Part shown: in pieces, positions 8,308 to 16,254 of the stretch
Layout: each line of letters begins with the position of its first letter
How positions within the stretch are numbered: the stretch's first letter is position 1
NCBI GenBank assembly: GCA_035445085.1
Contig: DAOMQA010000013.1
Span: 1 to 64,000 of the forward strand
Length of the DNA stretch: 64,000 nt
DNA from: JBDHXE01 sp035445085
GTDB taxonomy: Bacteria > Bacteroidota > Ignavibacteria > Kapaibacteriales > UBA2268
Direction of reading: 5' to 3'
Program-made: the position numbers and the translations under genes
The notes under the pieces: generated by a model
The model's input: only the letters and a program-made list of their open reading frames with translations
Database searches by the model: none
What the model was told of the DNA's origin: nothing

Positions 8308-9498
8308 ATGAAAGATTTAATCAACAGCAAAGTAGACGAGATATATACTAAAGTCCTTGAATACCGGAGACATATTCATTCAAACCCAGAGTTATCTTTT
8401 AAAGAATATAACACAAGTAAGTATATTATTCAACAATTGAATACACTTGATATTTATAACACACAAATTACTGAAACTGGGGTTATTGCTTTAATTGGTG
8501 AAGGTGATAATTGTGTAGCCTTGAGAGCAGATATTGACGCCCTACCTATTTTTGAAGAAACCAATTTAGAATTTTCCTCAAAGAATAATGGGATTATGCA
8601 TGCTTGCGGTCATGATATGCACACTTCTATGCTTTTAGGGGTGGCGGAAGTACTCAAATCAATAGAAAGCAAGTTAAATGGCGTTGTCAAACTAATATTC
8701 CAACCCGGTGAAGAAAAAGTCCCTGGCGGTGCTTCTATTATGATAGAGGCAGGTGTATTAGAAAATCCAAAGCCAAAAGCAATTTTTGGGCAGCATATTT
8801 TCCCAGCTACTAAAACTGGAACAATTTCTATTAATTCGGGCCCATTTTTTGCTTCCGCTGATGAGTTATATTGGACAATTACAGGTAAGGGGGGGCATGC
8901 CGCTCAACCACATCTTAGTAACGACTCTATATTAGCGGCTGCTAATTTAATTACCTTTTATCAATCAATGATAACTAAATTCCGTAACCCGCTTAATCCT
9001 GGTGTCTTATCTATTACAGCAATAAACGGTGGTAGTGCCACTAATATCATCCCCGATGAAGTTACGATGATGGGTACATTGAGATCTTTCGATGAGAAAT
9101 GGAGGTTCGAGATGCATGAATTATTAGTAAGTAAATCTCAAGAATTAGCAAAGTTATATAATTGCCATTGTGAACTGAGAATAGAAAAGGGATATCCTGC
9201 ATTAGTTAATAATAGTGAATGTAGCCAATTTGTATTAGATACTGCCTCGCAAACATTAGGTTATGAAAACTCTAATATAATTGAACCAGTAATGTTTGGC
9301 GAAGACTTTGCTTTTTATGCACAAAAGATACCCGCTGCTTTCTGGTTTTTAGGTGTAAATCCAGATTTAAATAATATTATGCCTCCATTGCATAATTCTA
9401 AATTAAGCCCCGATGAGTTTGCTATGAAAAATGGCATGAAAGTAATGTGTAATATAGCGTATAACTTTTTAAAAAATAATGGTAAGATAGCACAATGA
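8308..9498 (+). CDS. M20 family amidohydrolase (acyl-amino acid / N-acetyl-diaminopimelate deacetylase-like)
   Basis: A 396-aa M20D-type metallo-amidohydrolase. Metal and catalytic motifs include LRADIDALP, HACGHDMH (Cys100, His102) and the PGEEKVPGGA segment, with a dimerisation domain near residues 185-295. The family covers hippurate hydrolase, IAA-amino acid hydrolase and N-acetyl-LL-diaminopimelate deacetylase. Placement directly after dapF and before an aminotransferase favours the last, as inference. The stop overlaps the next start by 4 bp (ATGA). The stretch around 8889-8895 contains a G7 run that is unusual for this AT-rich DNA, but the frame is intact. Confidence 0.85.
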   Translation: MKDLINSKVDEIYTKVLEYRRHIHSNPELSFKEYNTSKYIIQQLNTLDIYNTQITETGVIALIGEGDNCVALRADIDALPIFEETNLEFSSKNNGIMHACGHDMHTSMLLGVAEVLKSIESKLNGVVKLIFQPGEEKVPGGASIMIEAGVLENPKPKAIFGQHIFPATKTGTISINSGPFFASADELYWTITGKGGHAAQPHLSNDSILAAANLITFYQSMITKFRNPLNPGVLSITAINGGSATNIIPDEVTMMGTLRSFDEKWRFEMHELLVSKSQELAKLYNCHCELRIEKGYPALVNNSECSQFVLDTASQTLGYENSNIIEPVMFGEDFAFYAQKIPAAFWFLGVNPDLNNIMPPLHNSKLSPDEFAMKNGMKVMCNIAYNFLKNNGKIAQ

Positions 9499-10649
9499 GT
9501 TTGAATATTGCTAATAGAATATCGAATATGCCTACATCTATCTTTTCTACAATAAGTAAGATGGCAATTGAATATAATGCGACAAATTTAGGGCAAGGTT
9601 TTCCTGATTTTGACGGACCCCAATGGATAGCAGAAGCATTATGTCAAGCAGCTAAAGAAGGAAAAAATCAATATGCACCGTCAATAGGGATACAAAAGTT
9701 ACGAGAAAGCATTGCTAATTATCATCAGTCATATTATAATCTCAATTGGGATATAGATAAAGAGATTACTATCACCTCAGGCGCTACGGAAGCTTTTTAT
9801 TGTACAATTAATGCTTTTATCAATCCCAACGATGAAGTAATAATTTTTGAGCCATTTTACGATGCTTACCAGACGGTAGTTAGTATGGCAGGTGGAATTT
9901 GTAGGTATATTAGCTTAAATAAGCCAAGTTTTACTTTTGATTTTGATGAGTTATCATTATTAATTAATAGTAAAACTAAGATGATTATTTTGAATAATCC
10001 TCACAATCCAAGTGGAAAAGTATTTACTTTAGAAGAGCTAAACTTTATTGCCAAATTAGCAATAGAGCATAATTTATTAGTGGTTAGCGATGAAGTATAT
10101 GAATTTTTAACTTTTGATAAGATTAAACATATACCTATCAGTTCAATTAACGGAATGAAAAAAAGAACTATCACTTTATCTTCAACAGGCAAAACGTTTT
10201 CAATGACTGGTTGGAAAGTCGGTTTTGCTATAGCAGAACAGAAATTAAGTGAAGCAATAAGAAAAGTACACCAATGGGTTACTTTCTCGGTTAATACCCC
10301 TGCACAACATAGTATGGCTTATGCTTTTAGTCAATTAGATAAATATTTACCAGAATTTAAGTTAATGTACCAAAATAAGAGAGACTTAGTATTAAATAGT
10401 TTAAAAGATAGTAGTTTTAAATTATGTAAACCAAATGGTGCATATTTTATTATAGCAGAACTACCATATGGTCGCTTTATCAACGATATTGATGCAGCTA
10501 CACAGTTAGCCAAAAACTATGGTGTAGCAATTATACCTACATCGGTATTTTATGCTAAATCGAACGAAGGAGAGCAATTAATTAGGATTTGCTTTGCTAA
10601 AACAGACGAAATATTGTTGGAAGGAATTAATAAGCTATTAAGTATTTAA
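9495..10649 (+). CDS. Class I/II pyridoxal-phosphate aminotransferase
   Basis: A 384-aa fold-type I aminotransferase. The PLP lysine is Lys233 in SSTGKTFSMTGWKVGF. Asn/Pro of NNPHNPSGK (167-175) and SDEVYE (198-203) are the usual cofactor and substrate contacts. The N-terminal LGQGFPDFDGP resembles methionine/kynurenine (YbdL/KAT) aminotransferases. The neighbourhood (dapF, M20 deacetylase) allows a role as N-acetyl-diaminopimelate aminotransferase, while the sequence style suggests a methionine or broad-specificity enzyme. Both remain open. It overlaps the upstream gene by 4 bp and ends 1 bp before the tadA start. Confidence 0.85.
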   Translation: MSLNIANRISNMPTSIFSTISKMAIEYNATNLGQGFPDFDGPQWIAEALCQAAKEGKNQYAPSIGIQKLRESIANYHQSYYNLNWDIDKEITITSGATEAFYCTINAFINPNDEVIIFEPFYDAYQTVVSMAGGICRYISLNKPSFTFDFDELSLLINSKTKMIILNNPHNPSGKVFTLEELNFIAKLAIEHNLLVVSDEVYEFLTFDKIKHIPISSINGMKKRTITLSSTGKTFSMTGWKVGFAIAEQKLSEAIRKVHQWVTFSVNTPAQHSMAYAFSQLDKYLPEFKLMYQNKRDLVLNSLKDSSFKLCKPNGAYFIIAELPYGRFINDIDAATQLAKNYGVAIIPTSVFYAKSNEGEQLIRICFAKTDEILLEGINKLLSI

Positions 10650-10650
10650 C

Positions 10651-11133
10651 TTGGAGTTTAGCATTAAAAGTCCCTTATCTTTTATGGAAATAGCTTTGAA
10701 AGAAGCTGAAAAGTCTTTAGCTTATGGCGATGTTCCTATTGGTGCAATTATTACAAATAATGGGCGAGTTATAGGGCGTGGCCATAATAAGGTTGAGAAA
10801 AAAAATAATTCCATACTGCATGCCGAGCTTATTGCCATTAATTCTGCAATAAAAAAAATTGGCTATAAGCATTTGCTAAATTGTGAAATGTATATTACTT
10901 TAGAGCCTTGTAGTATGTGTGCAGGGGCAATAATTCTATCAAGAATAAAAAAAATTTACATCGCCAGCAAAGATGCAAAATCTGGTGCAGGTGGTTCTAT
11001 ATTGAATATCTTGCAAAATAAACAACTGAATCATCGTTGCGACGTCGAATATGGGTTATTAGAAAATGATAGTTCTGAAAAAATTAAAAATTTCTTTAAA
11101 GAATTAAGAACAAGAAAAACTATTGGAAATTGA
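10651..11133 (+). CDS. tadA: tRNA-specific adenosine deaminase TadA
   Basis: A 160-aa zinc-dependent deaminase that converts A34 to inosine in tRNA-Arg(ACG). The zinc and catalytic residues are His57 and Glu59 in HAE, and Cys87/Cys90 in EPCSMCAGA. The start shown is TTG, one base after the aminotransferase stop, and gives the usual N-terminal length before the first helix. An ATG at 10684 is the alternative and would shorten the protein by 11 residues. The 3' end overlaps rsmI by 11 bp. Generic nucleoside deaminases look similar, but size and motif spacing fit TadA. Confidence 0.88.
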   Translation: MEFSIKSPLSFMEIALKEAEKSLAYGDVPIGAIITNNGRVIGRGHNKVEKKNNSILHAELIAINSAIKKIGYKHLLNCEMYITLEPCSMCAGAIILSRIKKIYIASKDAKSGAGGSILNILQNKQLNHRCDVEYGLLENDSSEKIKNFFKELRTRKTIGN

Positions 11134-11827
11134 GAAAAATAAAATAGAGAATTGTTTATATATAGTACCTACTCCTATTGGTAATTTAGAGGATATTACT
11201 TTACGGGCTATAAAAATATTAAGCCAAGTGGATATAATAGCTGCCGAAGATACAAGAAATGCTGCCCAATTACTTAAAAGTTTAGATATACCATATAAAA
11301 AGTTAATAAGCTATTACGACCAAATTGAGGCACAACGTAGTGTACAAATAATATCCTATTTGCAAGAAGGGAAATCTGTTGCTTTGATAAGTGATGCGGG
11401 AATGCCCTTGATATCTGATCCTGGGTTTAAATTAGTTAAGTTAGCACATGAAAAGGATATAAAAGTAGTTGTACTTCCGGGTGCTATTGCTTTTACTTTA
11501 GCCTTAGTAGGTAGCGCATTTCCTGTGCATAGAATAAGCTTTGTTGGCTTTCCACCTCACAAAAAAGGTAGAGAAACTTTCATCAAAGAACTAAAAGAGC
11601 TAAAACACACTATCATACTATATGAATCTTCCCATAGGCTACTAAAGTTATTAAAAGAAATTTGCGATCATTTTGGCGAAGGTATTGAAGTATGCGTTGC
11701 CAGAGAACTTACAAAGTTATATGAAGAGTATACAATTGATAGCGTTGATAATGTTTATAGGAAATTTATTGCTCTCCAAGCTATAAAAGGTGAATTTGTG
11801 GTATTGATAAATAACAATGGGGCGTAA
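11123..11827 (+). CDS. rsmI: 16S rRNA (cytidine1402-2'-O)-methyltransferase RsmI
   Basis: A 234-aa SAM-dependent methyltransferase of the tetrapyrrole-methylase fold that modifies C1402 of 16S rRNA. Diagnostic segments are YIVPTPIGNLEDITLRA near the N-terminus, AAEDTRNA, LISDAGMPLISDPGF and the SAM-loop VVLPGAIAFTLAL. The last differs from the more common PGPSA by having PGAIA. Translation appears to start at TTG 11123 inside the end of tadA, since no ATG exists before the conserved domain. It overlaps tmk by 11 bp, continuing the compact operon. It is slightly shorter than E. coli RsmI (286 aa), as in many Bacteroidota. Confidence 0.88.
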   Translation: MEIEKNKIENCLYIVPTPIGNLEDITLRAIKILSQVDIIAAEDTRNAAQLLKSLDIPYKKLISYYDQIEAQRSVQIISYLQEGKSVALISDAGMPLISDPGFKLVKLAHEKDIKVVVLPGAIAFTLALVGSAFPVHRISFVGFPPHKKGRETFIKELKELKHTIILYESSHRLLKLLKEICDHFGEGIEVCVARELTKLYEEYTIDSVDNVYRKFIALQAIKGEFVVLINNNGA

Positions 11828-12446
11828 AATGTTTATTACGTTTGAAGGTATTGATGGGTGTGGCAAATCTACGCAATTAAAATTAGTGAATGAATATTTC
11901 ATAAGTAAAGGAATTAAAACATTATTAATTAGAGAGCCGGGTGGCACTAATTTCTCTGAAAAAATTAGGGAAATCCTACTTTCTCATTCATCAGATATGA
12001 CTAATATTAGCGAGTTGCTACTTTTTGCATCTGCTCGCAATAGCCTTGTTTCCAATGTTATAGAGCCTGCAATTAGCAATAATATTGTTGTGATTAGTGA
12101 TAGATTTTATGATTCTACTACCGCTTATCAAGGTTTTGGTAGAGGTTTAGATTTAAAACAAGTAGAAGCAATCAACCAAATAGCTACTAATGGTTTGAAG
12201 CCGGATTTAACTTTTTATCTTAAATTAACAGTAGAAGAAGCAAATCAAAGGTCAAAATATAGGCAAAAAGATAGAATAGAAGATGCTGGTAATCACTTTT
12301 TTGAAAATGTGATTATTGGCTATGACACAATTGCCGATACTGAGCCAGAACGTGTAAAAGTAATCCCAGCTAAGAACTCGATAAGTCATACTAATAAATT
12401 AATACTAGAAATTATCAAAAACTTTGAAAATAATGAAATACATTGA
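11817..12446 (+). CDS. tmk: Thymidylate kinase
   Basis: A 209-aa dTMP kinase producing dTDP for DNA synthesis and for the dTDP-sugars made by the cluster at 33.8-37.1 kb. The P-loop is GIDGCGKS (residues 11-18). REPGGT and the DRFYDSTTAYQG segment (DRY-type motif plus base-binding TAYQG) are present, followed by a lid region rich in Arg/Lys. An ATG at 11829 immediately after the rsmI stop is an equally good start, shortening the protein by four residues. It is the last tightly linked gene before a 49-bp gap (to the preferred start) with its own promoter element. Confidence 0.92.
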   Translation: MGRKMFITFEGIDGCGKSTQLKLVNEYFISKGIKTLLIREPGGTNFSEKIREILLSHSSDMTNISELLLFASARNSLVSNVIEPAISNNIVVISDRFYDSTTAYQGFGRGLDLKQVEAINQIATNGLKPDLTFYLKLTVEEANQRSKYRQKDRIEDAGNHFFENVIIGYDTIADTEPERVKVIPAKNSISHTNKLILEIIKNFENNEIH

Positions 12447-12447
12447 T

Positions 12448-12455
12448 TAATTTTG
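12448..12455 (+). promoter_or_regulatory. Bacteroidota-type -7 promoter element before proline dehydrogenase
   Basis: TAATTTTG fits TAnnTTTG in the gap after tmk. A transcript starting a few bases later would favour the ATG at 12496 over the TTG at 12466 as the start of the next gene. Confidence 0.4.
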
Positions 12456-12495
12456 TAATTAATATTTGAATAATAAAAGAATACTGGAATATTTT

Positions 12496-13395
12496 ATGTT
12501 AAATCAGTTAATAATAAATACTTTACCTATTATGCCTAAAAGCTTTGTATATCTAATAGCCAAGAAATATATTGCAGGGGCTAACATTTCTGATGCAGTC
12601 AAGGTATCAAAGGAGTTAATGAGTAAAAATGGTTGGTCTACTATTGATGCCTTAGGTGAATTTGTAACGTCTAAAGAAGCAGCTTTAAAGGAAGTAAAGA
12701 TAATTAATAATGTTTTAGATGCCATTAATTCTAATAAATTGCAAACTTATTTATCAGTAAAACCAACCTCATTAGGTATGGGTATCGACTACCAATTTGG
12801 CTATGAGAATATACTTCAACTATTAGACAAAGCGAAAAAGTTAGGTATAACCGTCCGTTTAGATATGGAAAATTCCCCATATACTGATAATACCCTCAAA
12901 ATGTACAAGAACTTTCGAGATGCTGGCTACGATAATATTGGTATAGTAATACAAGCTTATATGAGACGAAGTATTAACGATATTACTAAATTATTAGATT
13001 ATAAACCAAATATTAGGCTATGTAAGGGTATATATAATGAAGATATTAGTATAGCTTATAAAGGCTTTGAGGAAATTCGCGATAACTATAAAAGCCTATT
13101 TAGATTAATCTTAGATAATGATTGCTATATTGGTATTGCTACTCATGATGAGGATTTAATCCAATTTGGCCTGCAAGAAATTAAAGATAGAAACTTAAGT
13201 AAGCAACAATATGAGTTCCAAATGCTATTGGGTGTCAGAGAACAAAAGAGAGATGAAATACTTGCCCAAGGGCATCATTTAAGGGTATATGTTCCTTTTG
13301 GTGAGGATTGGTATGGATATTCGACGCGTCGATTAAAGGAAAACCCACAAATGGCTGGTCATATATTCAAGGCAATTTTTGGTATTGGTCAATGA
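12496..13395 (+). CDS. Proline dehydrogenase (monofunctional)
   Basis: A FAD-dependent TIM-barrel enzyme oxidising proline to pyrroline-5-carboxylate. Conserved segments are LDMENSPY, RLCKGIYNE, IATHDEDLI, YEFQMLLGVRE and YVPFGEDWYGYSTRRLKENP, the last holding the Arg pair that binds the proline carboxylate. From ATG 12496 the protein has 299 aa; a TTG at 12466 would add 10 residues. It is a stand-alone PutB-type protein, not a PutA fusion; no P5C dehydrogenase is in the window. The stop overlaps the next gene's start (ATGA), so the lipoprotein nuclease is probably translated from the same mRNA. Confidence 0.9.
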   Translation: MLNQLIINTLPIMPKSFVYLIAKKYIAGANISDAVKVSKELMSKNGWSTIDALGEFVTSKEAALKEVKIINNVLDAINSNKLQTYLSVKPTSLGMGIDYQFGYENILQLLDKAKKLGITVRLDMENSPYTDNTLKMYKNFRDAGYDNIGIVIQAYMRRSINDITKLLDYKPNIRLCKGIYNEDISIAYKGFEEIRDNYKSLFRLILDNDCYIGIATHDEDLIQFGLQEIKDRNLSKQQYEFQMLLGVREQKRDEILAQGHHLRVYVPFGEDWYGYSTRRLKENPQMAGHIFKAIFGIGQ

Positions 13396-14270
13396 GACAT
13401 ATTATTATTATTATTATACTTTTATCTCTTGTCAATTCTTGTACTACTGAAGATAATAATAATAATAATAGCAATGAGTTAATTATCGGAACATTTAATT
13501 TGCAGTGGTTAGGCGATGGCTATTACGACAAACTACCTCGTAATGATAATGATTATAGAATGATAGCAGACGCAATTGGAGATTTAAACGCTGATATATT
13601 GGGTGTGCAGGAAATTGAAAATACTTACGCCTTAGATAATATTTTGCAATACTTACCTAATTATACATATAAGTTTGGTGAAATTGAAGGTAAGCAAAAT
13701 GTTGCAGTATTATACAAACAATCTATTGAAGTTACTTCTGTTGAAAGTTATAAGCCTTTGCAAGTAATACAAGGTAAAACAAGAAGTGGTTTAATAATTA
13801 CAGCAAAGAAGGGCAATTTTGATTTTATTGGTATGATTGTTCATTTGAAATCAACATCGAGGTATGATAGTACCAACGAATTAAAGGCGGAAAGTTATAG
13901 AATTAGAGGTCTCCAAGCTCAAGTTTTAAAAAATTGGGCTGATTCAGTAGCTAATAATTCTACAGAAAAAGATATTCTATTATTAGGTGATTTTAACGAC
14001 AATCCAACTAAAAAAAACAATGTCTTATACCCTATAATAGAGAATAACAGCTACCTATTTTTATCTCAAGACCTAATCTCTTGTGCTAATTCTAATTGGG
14101 ATTGTATAGACCATATTGCTGTTAATAAGACTGCTATTTTAAGATATTTACAAGGTTCTATCTTTATGTATGATATTAGATCTAAATATGAAGATTATAT
14201 CATAGATAAATTATCAGACCATTGTCCGGTAATATGTAAATTTGATACATCTTTACCAGACAATGATTAA
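13392..14270 (+). CDS. Endonuclease/exonuclease/phosphatase family lipoprotein
   Basis: I place the start at ATG 13392, overlapping the upstream stop by 4 bp. It begins a lipoprotein signal MRHIIIIIILLSLVNSC with lipidated Cys17. The open frame extends 84 bp further upstream, but that part duplicates proline dehydrogenase sequence in another frame. The 292-aa product shows EEP motifs: TFNLQWLG, GVQEIE (metal Glu), LLGDFND and SDHCPV (catalytic His). Members include secreted nucleases, sphingomyelinases and other phosphodiesterases; the substrate is not evident. After the lipid Cys there is an Asn-rich linker encoded by an AAT triplet repeat (13453-13470). Confidence 0.85.
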   Translation: MRHIIIIIILLSLVNSCTTEDNNNNNSNELIIGTFNLQWLGDGYYDKLPRNDNDYRMIADAIGDLNADILGVQEIENTYALDNILQYLPNYTYKFGEIEGKQNVAVLYKQSIEVTSVESYKPLQVIQGKTRSGLIITAKKGNFDFIGMIVHLKSTSRYDSTNELKAESYRIRGLQAQVLKNWADSVANNSTEKDILLLGDFNDNPTKKNNVLYPIIENNSYLFLSQDLISCANSNWDCIDHIAVNKTAILRYLQGSIFMYDIRSKYEDYIIDKLSDHCPVICKFDTSLPDND

Positions 14271-14276
14271 TAATTA

Positions 14277-16124
14277 CTACCTAAACTTGAACCCATCTAA
14301 TACATCTATTACGCTTTGAACACGACCAAATGGCGCTGAAATTTGCACTCCTTGAATAAGGTCCTTAATTTGATCTAATGTTTCTCTTGCTATTAGTATA
14401 CCTTCGTGTATACTATCCTTAGGTTCAGTATATCTTCTCAATCTATTTAAAATTGACTCTGGAACATTGCAGCCAGGAATTTCATTATTCATAAACTCGG
14501 CATTCCGTAATGAAGTAAGTGGCCATAGTCCAGCAATTAATGGAGTATTTAAATGTTCAATACGTTTAAGAAACTTATCAAAGATTCTCATATCAAAGAC
14601 TGGTTGAGTAATAATATATTCAGCCCCCGCTTCAACCTTCCAATTTAGCCTTTTTATCTCTTCATCTAAGTTTACAGCCCCAGGATTTGCTCCAACGCCA
14701 ACATGGAAGCCAGTAGGCTCTCCAATAGGATTACCAGCAATATCTAAACCATGATTTAGCCTATCCAATATATTAACTAAGCCTATAGAATCAACATCAA
14801 AAACAGCGGTTGCATCAGGGTAATTGCCTAATTTAGGAGGGTCGCCAGTGATTGCTAAAATATTTTTTAAACCTAAGGCATAAGCACCTAATAAATCAGA
14901 TTGAATACCTATAACATTTCTATCTCGACAGACATAATGCAAAACAGTTTCTATTCCTACAGTATTTTGTATTTGCAAGGCTAATGATAGAGCAGACATT
15001 CTAGCAGAAGCACGCGGTCCATCAGGTATATTAATTACATCAACTCCATAGTAGTATAGCTCTCTTGCCTTGTCTATTACGGGCTTTGCAGCTAAACCAT
15101 GCGGCGGCAATAATTCTACAAAAATAGCAAAATGATTATTACTTAGGCGACGTGCTAACCTTGATTTAGAATGCTTTTCAACTAATTTATAATCTTTTGG
15201 CGCTTGCAATTTATGAGTGATATACGGCTTATTTCTTAATTCTGGCTTTACAGAATTAAGCATATTACGCATCTTTTTAATATGCTCTGGTCCTGTACCG
15301 ACACATCCCCCAATGATATTAGCTCCAGCTTGCACAAAATGGCGAGCATATTCACCCATATATTCTGGTGATGTAAGATATATATTTCTACCATCAATAT
15401 TTTTTGGTTTCCCCGCAGATGGCATTATAGATATAGGCATTTCTGTTAATTGCCTTACTCTTTCTAACCATCGTAACATTACTTGCGGTCCTACTGTAGA
15501 ATTAATACCAATAGCATCAGCTTTGCATTGTTCTAATTGCTTAATAATTACTTCTGGTGTTGCACCCGTTAGCGACGTGCAATCTTCATCTATAGTCATA
15601 GCAGCAATAATTGGTAATTTACATATTTTTCTCGCTGTAGATACAGCTATCATTAGTTCTTCAGGATATATAAAAGTTTCAAAAATTAGCATATCTACTC
15701 CCCCATCTATCAGTGCTCTTAATTGTTCCTCAAAGGCATCGCTTGCTTCTTCTCTTGACGTGGGTCCTAAAGGCTCTACTCTTACTCCAAGTGGTCCTAC
15801 TGCTCCTGCTACCCATACTTTTCCTTTTGCGGCTTCCTTTGCTATAAGAGCGCCTTGGTAATTAATATCATATTGTTTTTCGGTTAGTTGGTATTTAGCT
15901 AATTTAAATTTATTTGCTCCAAATGTGTTAGTCTCGATTACATCAGCACCCGCATTAATATAATCGGAATGTATTTGCTTTACTAAACTTGGATTACTTA
16001 AATTAATTTCATCGAAGCATTTATTAATAAAAACTCCTTTATTATACAACTCTGTTCCCATGCCACCATCGAATAACAACACTCCGTTGTTAATTCTTTC
16101 CAATAATAATTCTTGACTCAACAT
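14277..16124 (-). CDS. Bifunctional homocysteine S-methyltransferase / methylenetetrahydrofolate reductase fusion
   Basis: A 615-aa fusion like B. subtilis YitJ. Residues 1-300 form a homocysteine S-methyltransferase-type barrel (LLFDGGMGTELY, DVIETNTFGA). Residues about 325-610 form a MetF-type NADH- and FAD-dependent methylene-THF reductase (FVELLPPHG, ITGDPPKLGNYPDATAVFDVDS, YIITQPVFD). The methyltransferase zinc site looks damaged. The usual GxNCxxGP is GINSTVGP, with Ser209 in place of Cys. The usual GGCCGT is GGCVGT, with Cys274 kept but Val275 replacing the second Cys. Two of three zinc ligands are therefore missing, while the fold and reductase look intact. The gene stands alone, convergent with the EEP lipoprotein. 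Confidence 0.88.
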   Translation of the reverse strand: MLSQELLLERINNGVLLFDGGMGTELYNKGVFINKCFDEINLSNPSLVKQIHSDYINAGADVIETNTFGANKFKLAKYQLTEKQYDINYQGALIAKEAAKGKVWVAGAVGPLGVRVEPLGPTSREEASDAFEEQLRALIDGGVDMLIFETFIYPEELMIAVSTARKICKLPIIAAMTIDEDCTSLTGATPEVIIKQLEQCKADAIGINSTVGPQVMLRWLERVRQLTEMPISIMPSAGKPKNIDGRNIYLTSPEYMGEYARHFVQAGANIIGGCVGTGPEHIKKMRNMLNSVKPELRNKPYITHKLQAPKDYKLVEKHSKSRLARRLSNNHFAIFVELLPPHGLAAKPVIDKARELYYYGVDVINIPDGPRASARMSALSLALQIQNTVGIETVLHYVCRDRNVIGIQSDLLGAYALGLKNILAITGDPPKLGNYPDATAVFDVDSIGLVNILDRLNHGLDIAGNPIGEPTGFHVGVGANPGAVNLDEEIKRLNWKVEAGAEYIITQPVFDMRIFDKFLKRIEHLNTPLIAGLWPLTSLRNAEFMNNEIPGCNVPESILNRLRRYTEPKDSIHEGILIARETLDQIKDLIQGVQISAPFGRVQSVIDVLDGFKFR

Positions 16125-16212
16125 ATATATTAAATACTAACTTTTGAAAATGTAATAATTACGTTGCAGTTATTTTATTATTTAATTATTATAATTTTTC
16201 TTCAAAATTCCT

Positions 16213-16220
16213 TATCTTTG
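16213..16220 (+). promoter_or_regulatory. Bacteroidota-type -7 promoter element before the amidase gene
   Basis: TATCTTTG matches TAnnTTTG. Its position 5 bp before the GTG at 16225 argues that the GTG is not the real start and supports TTG 16255. Confidence 0.45.
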
Positions 16221-16254
16221 CTTTGTGGGGGATTTAAAATTTGAGATTATTACC

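Noticed and set aside
13308..13391. Longer N-terminus for the lipoprotein nuclease
   Set aside because: This part duplicates proline dehydrogenase coding sequence in another frame; the ATG at 13392 gives a proper lipoprotein signal.
15217..15861. A 214-residue plus-strand open frame opposite the methyltransferase-MTHFR gene
   Set aside because: It lies wholly inside a gene with clear domain motifs on the other strand, has low-complexity composition and no recognisable family. It is an antisense shadow.
16225..16254. GTG start of the amidase gene
   Set aside because: It sits 5 bp after the likely -7 element, so it is probably at or before the transcription start; TTG 16255 yields a clean signal peptide.
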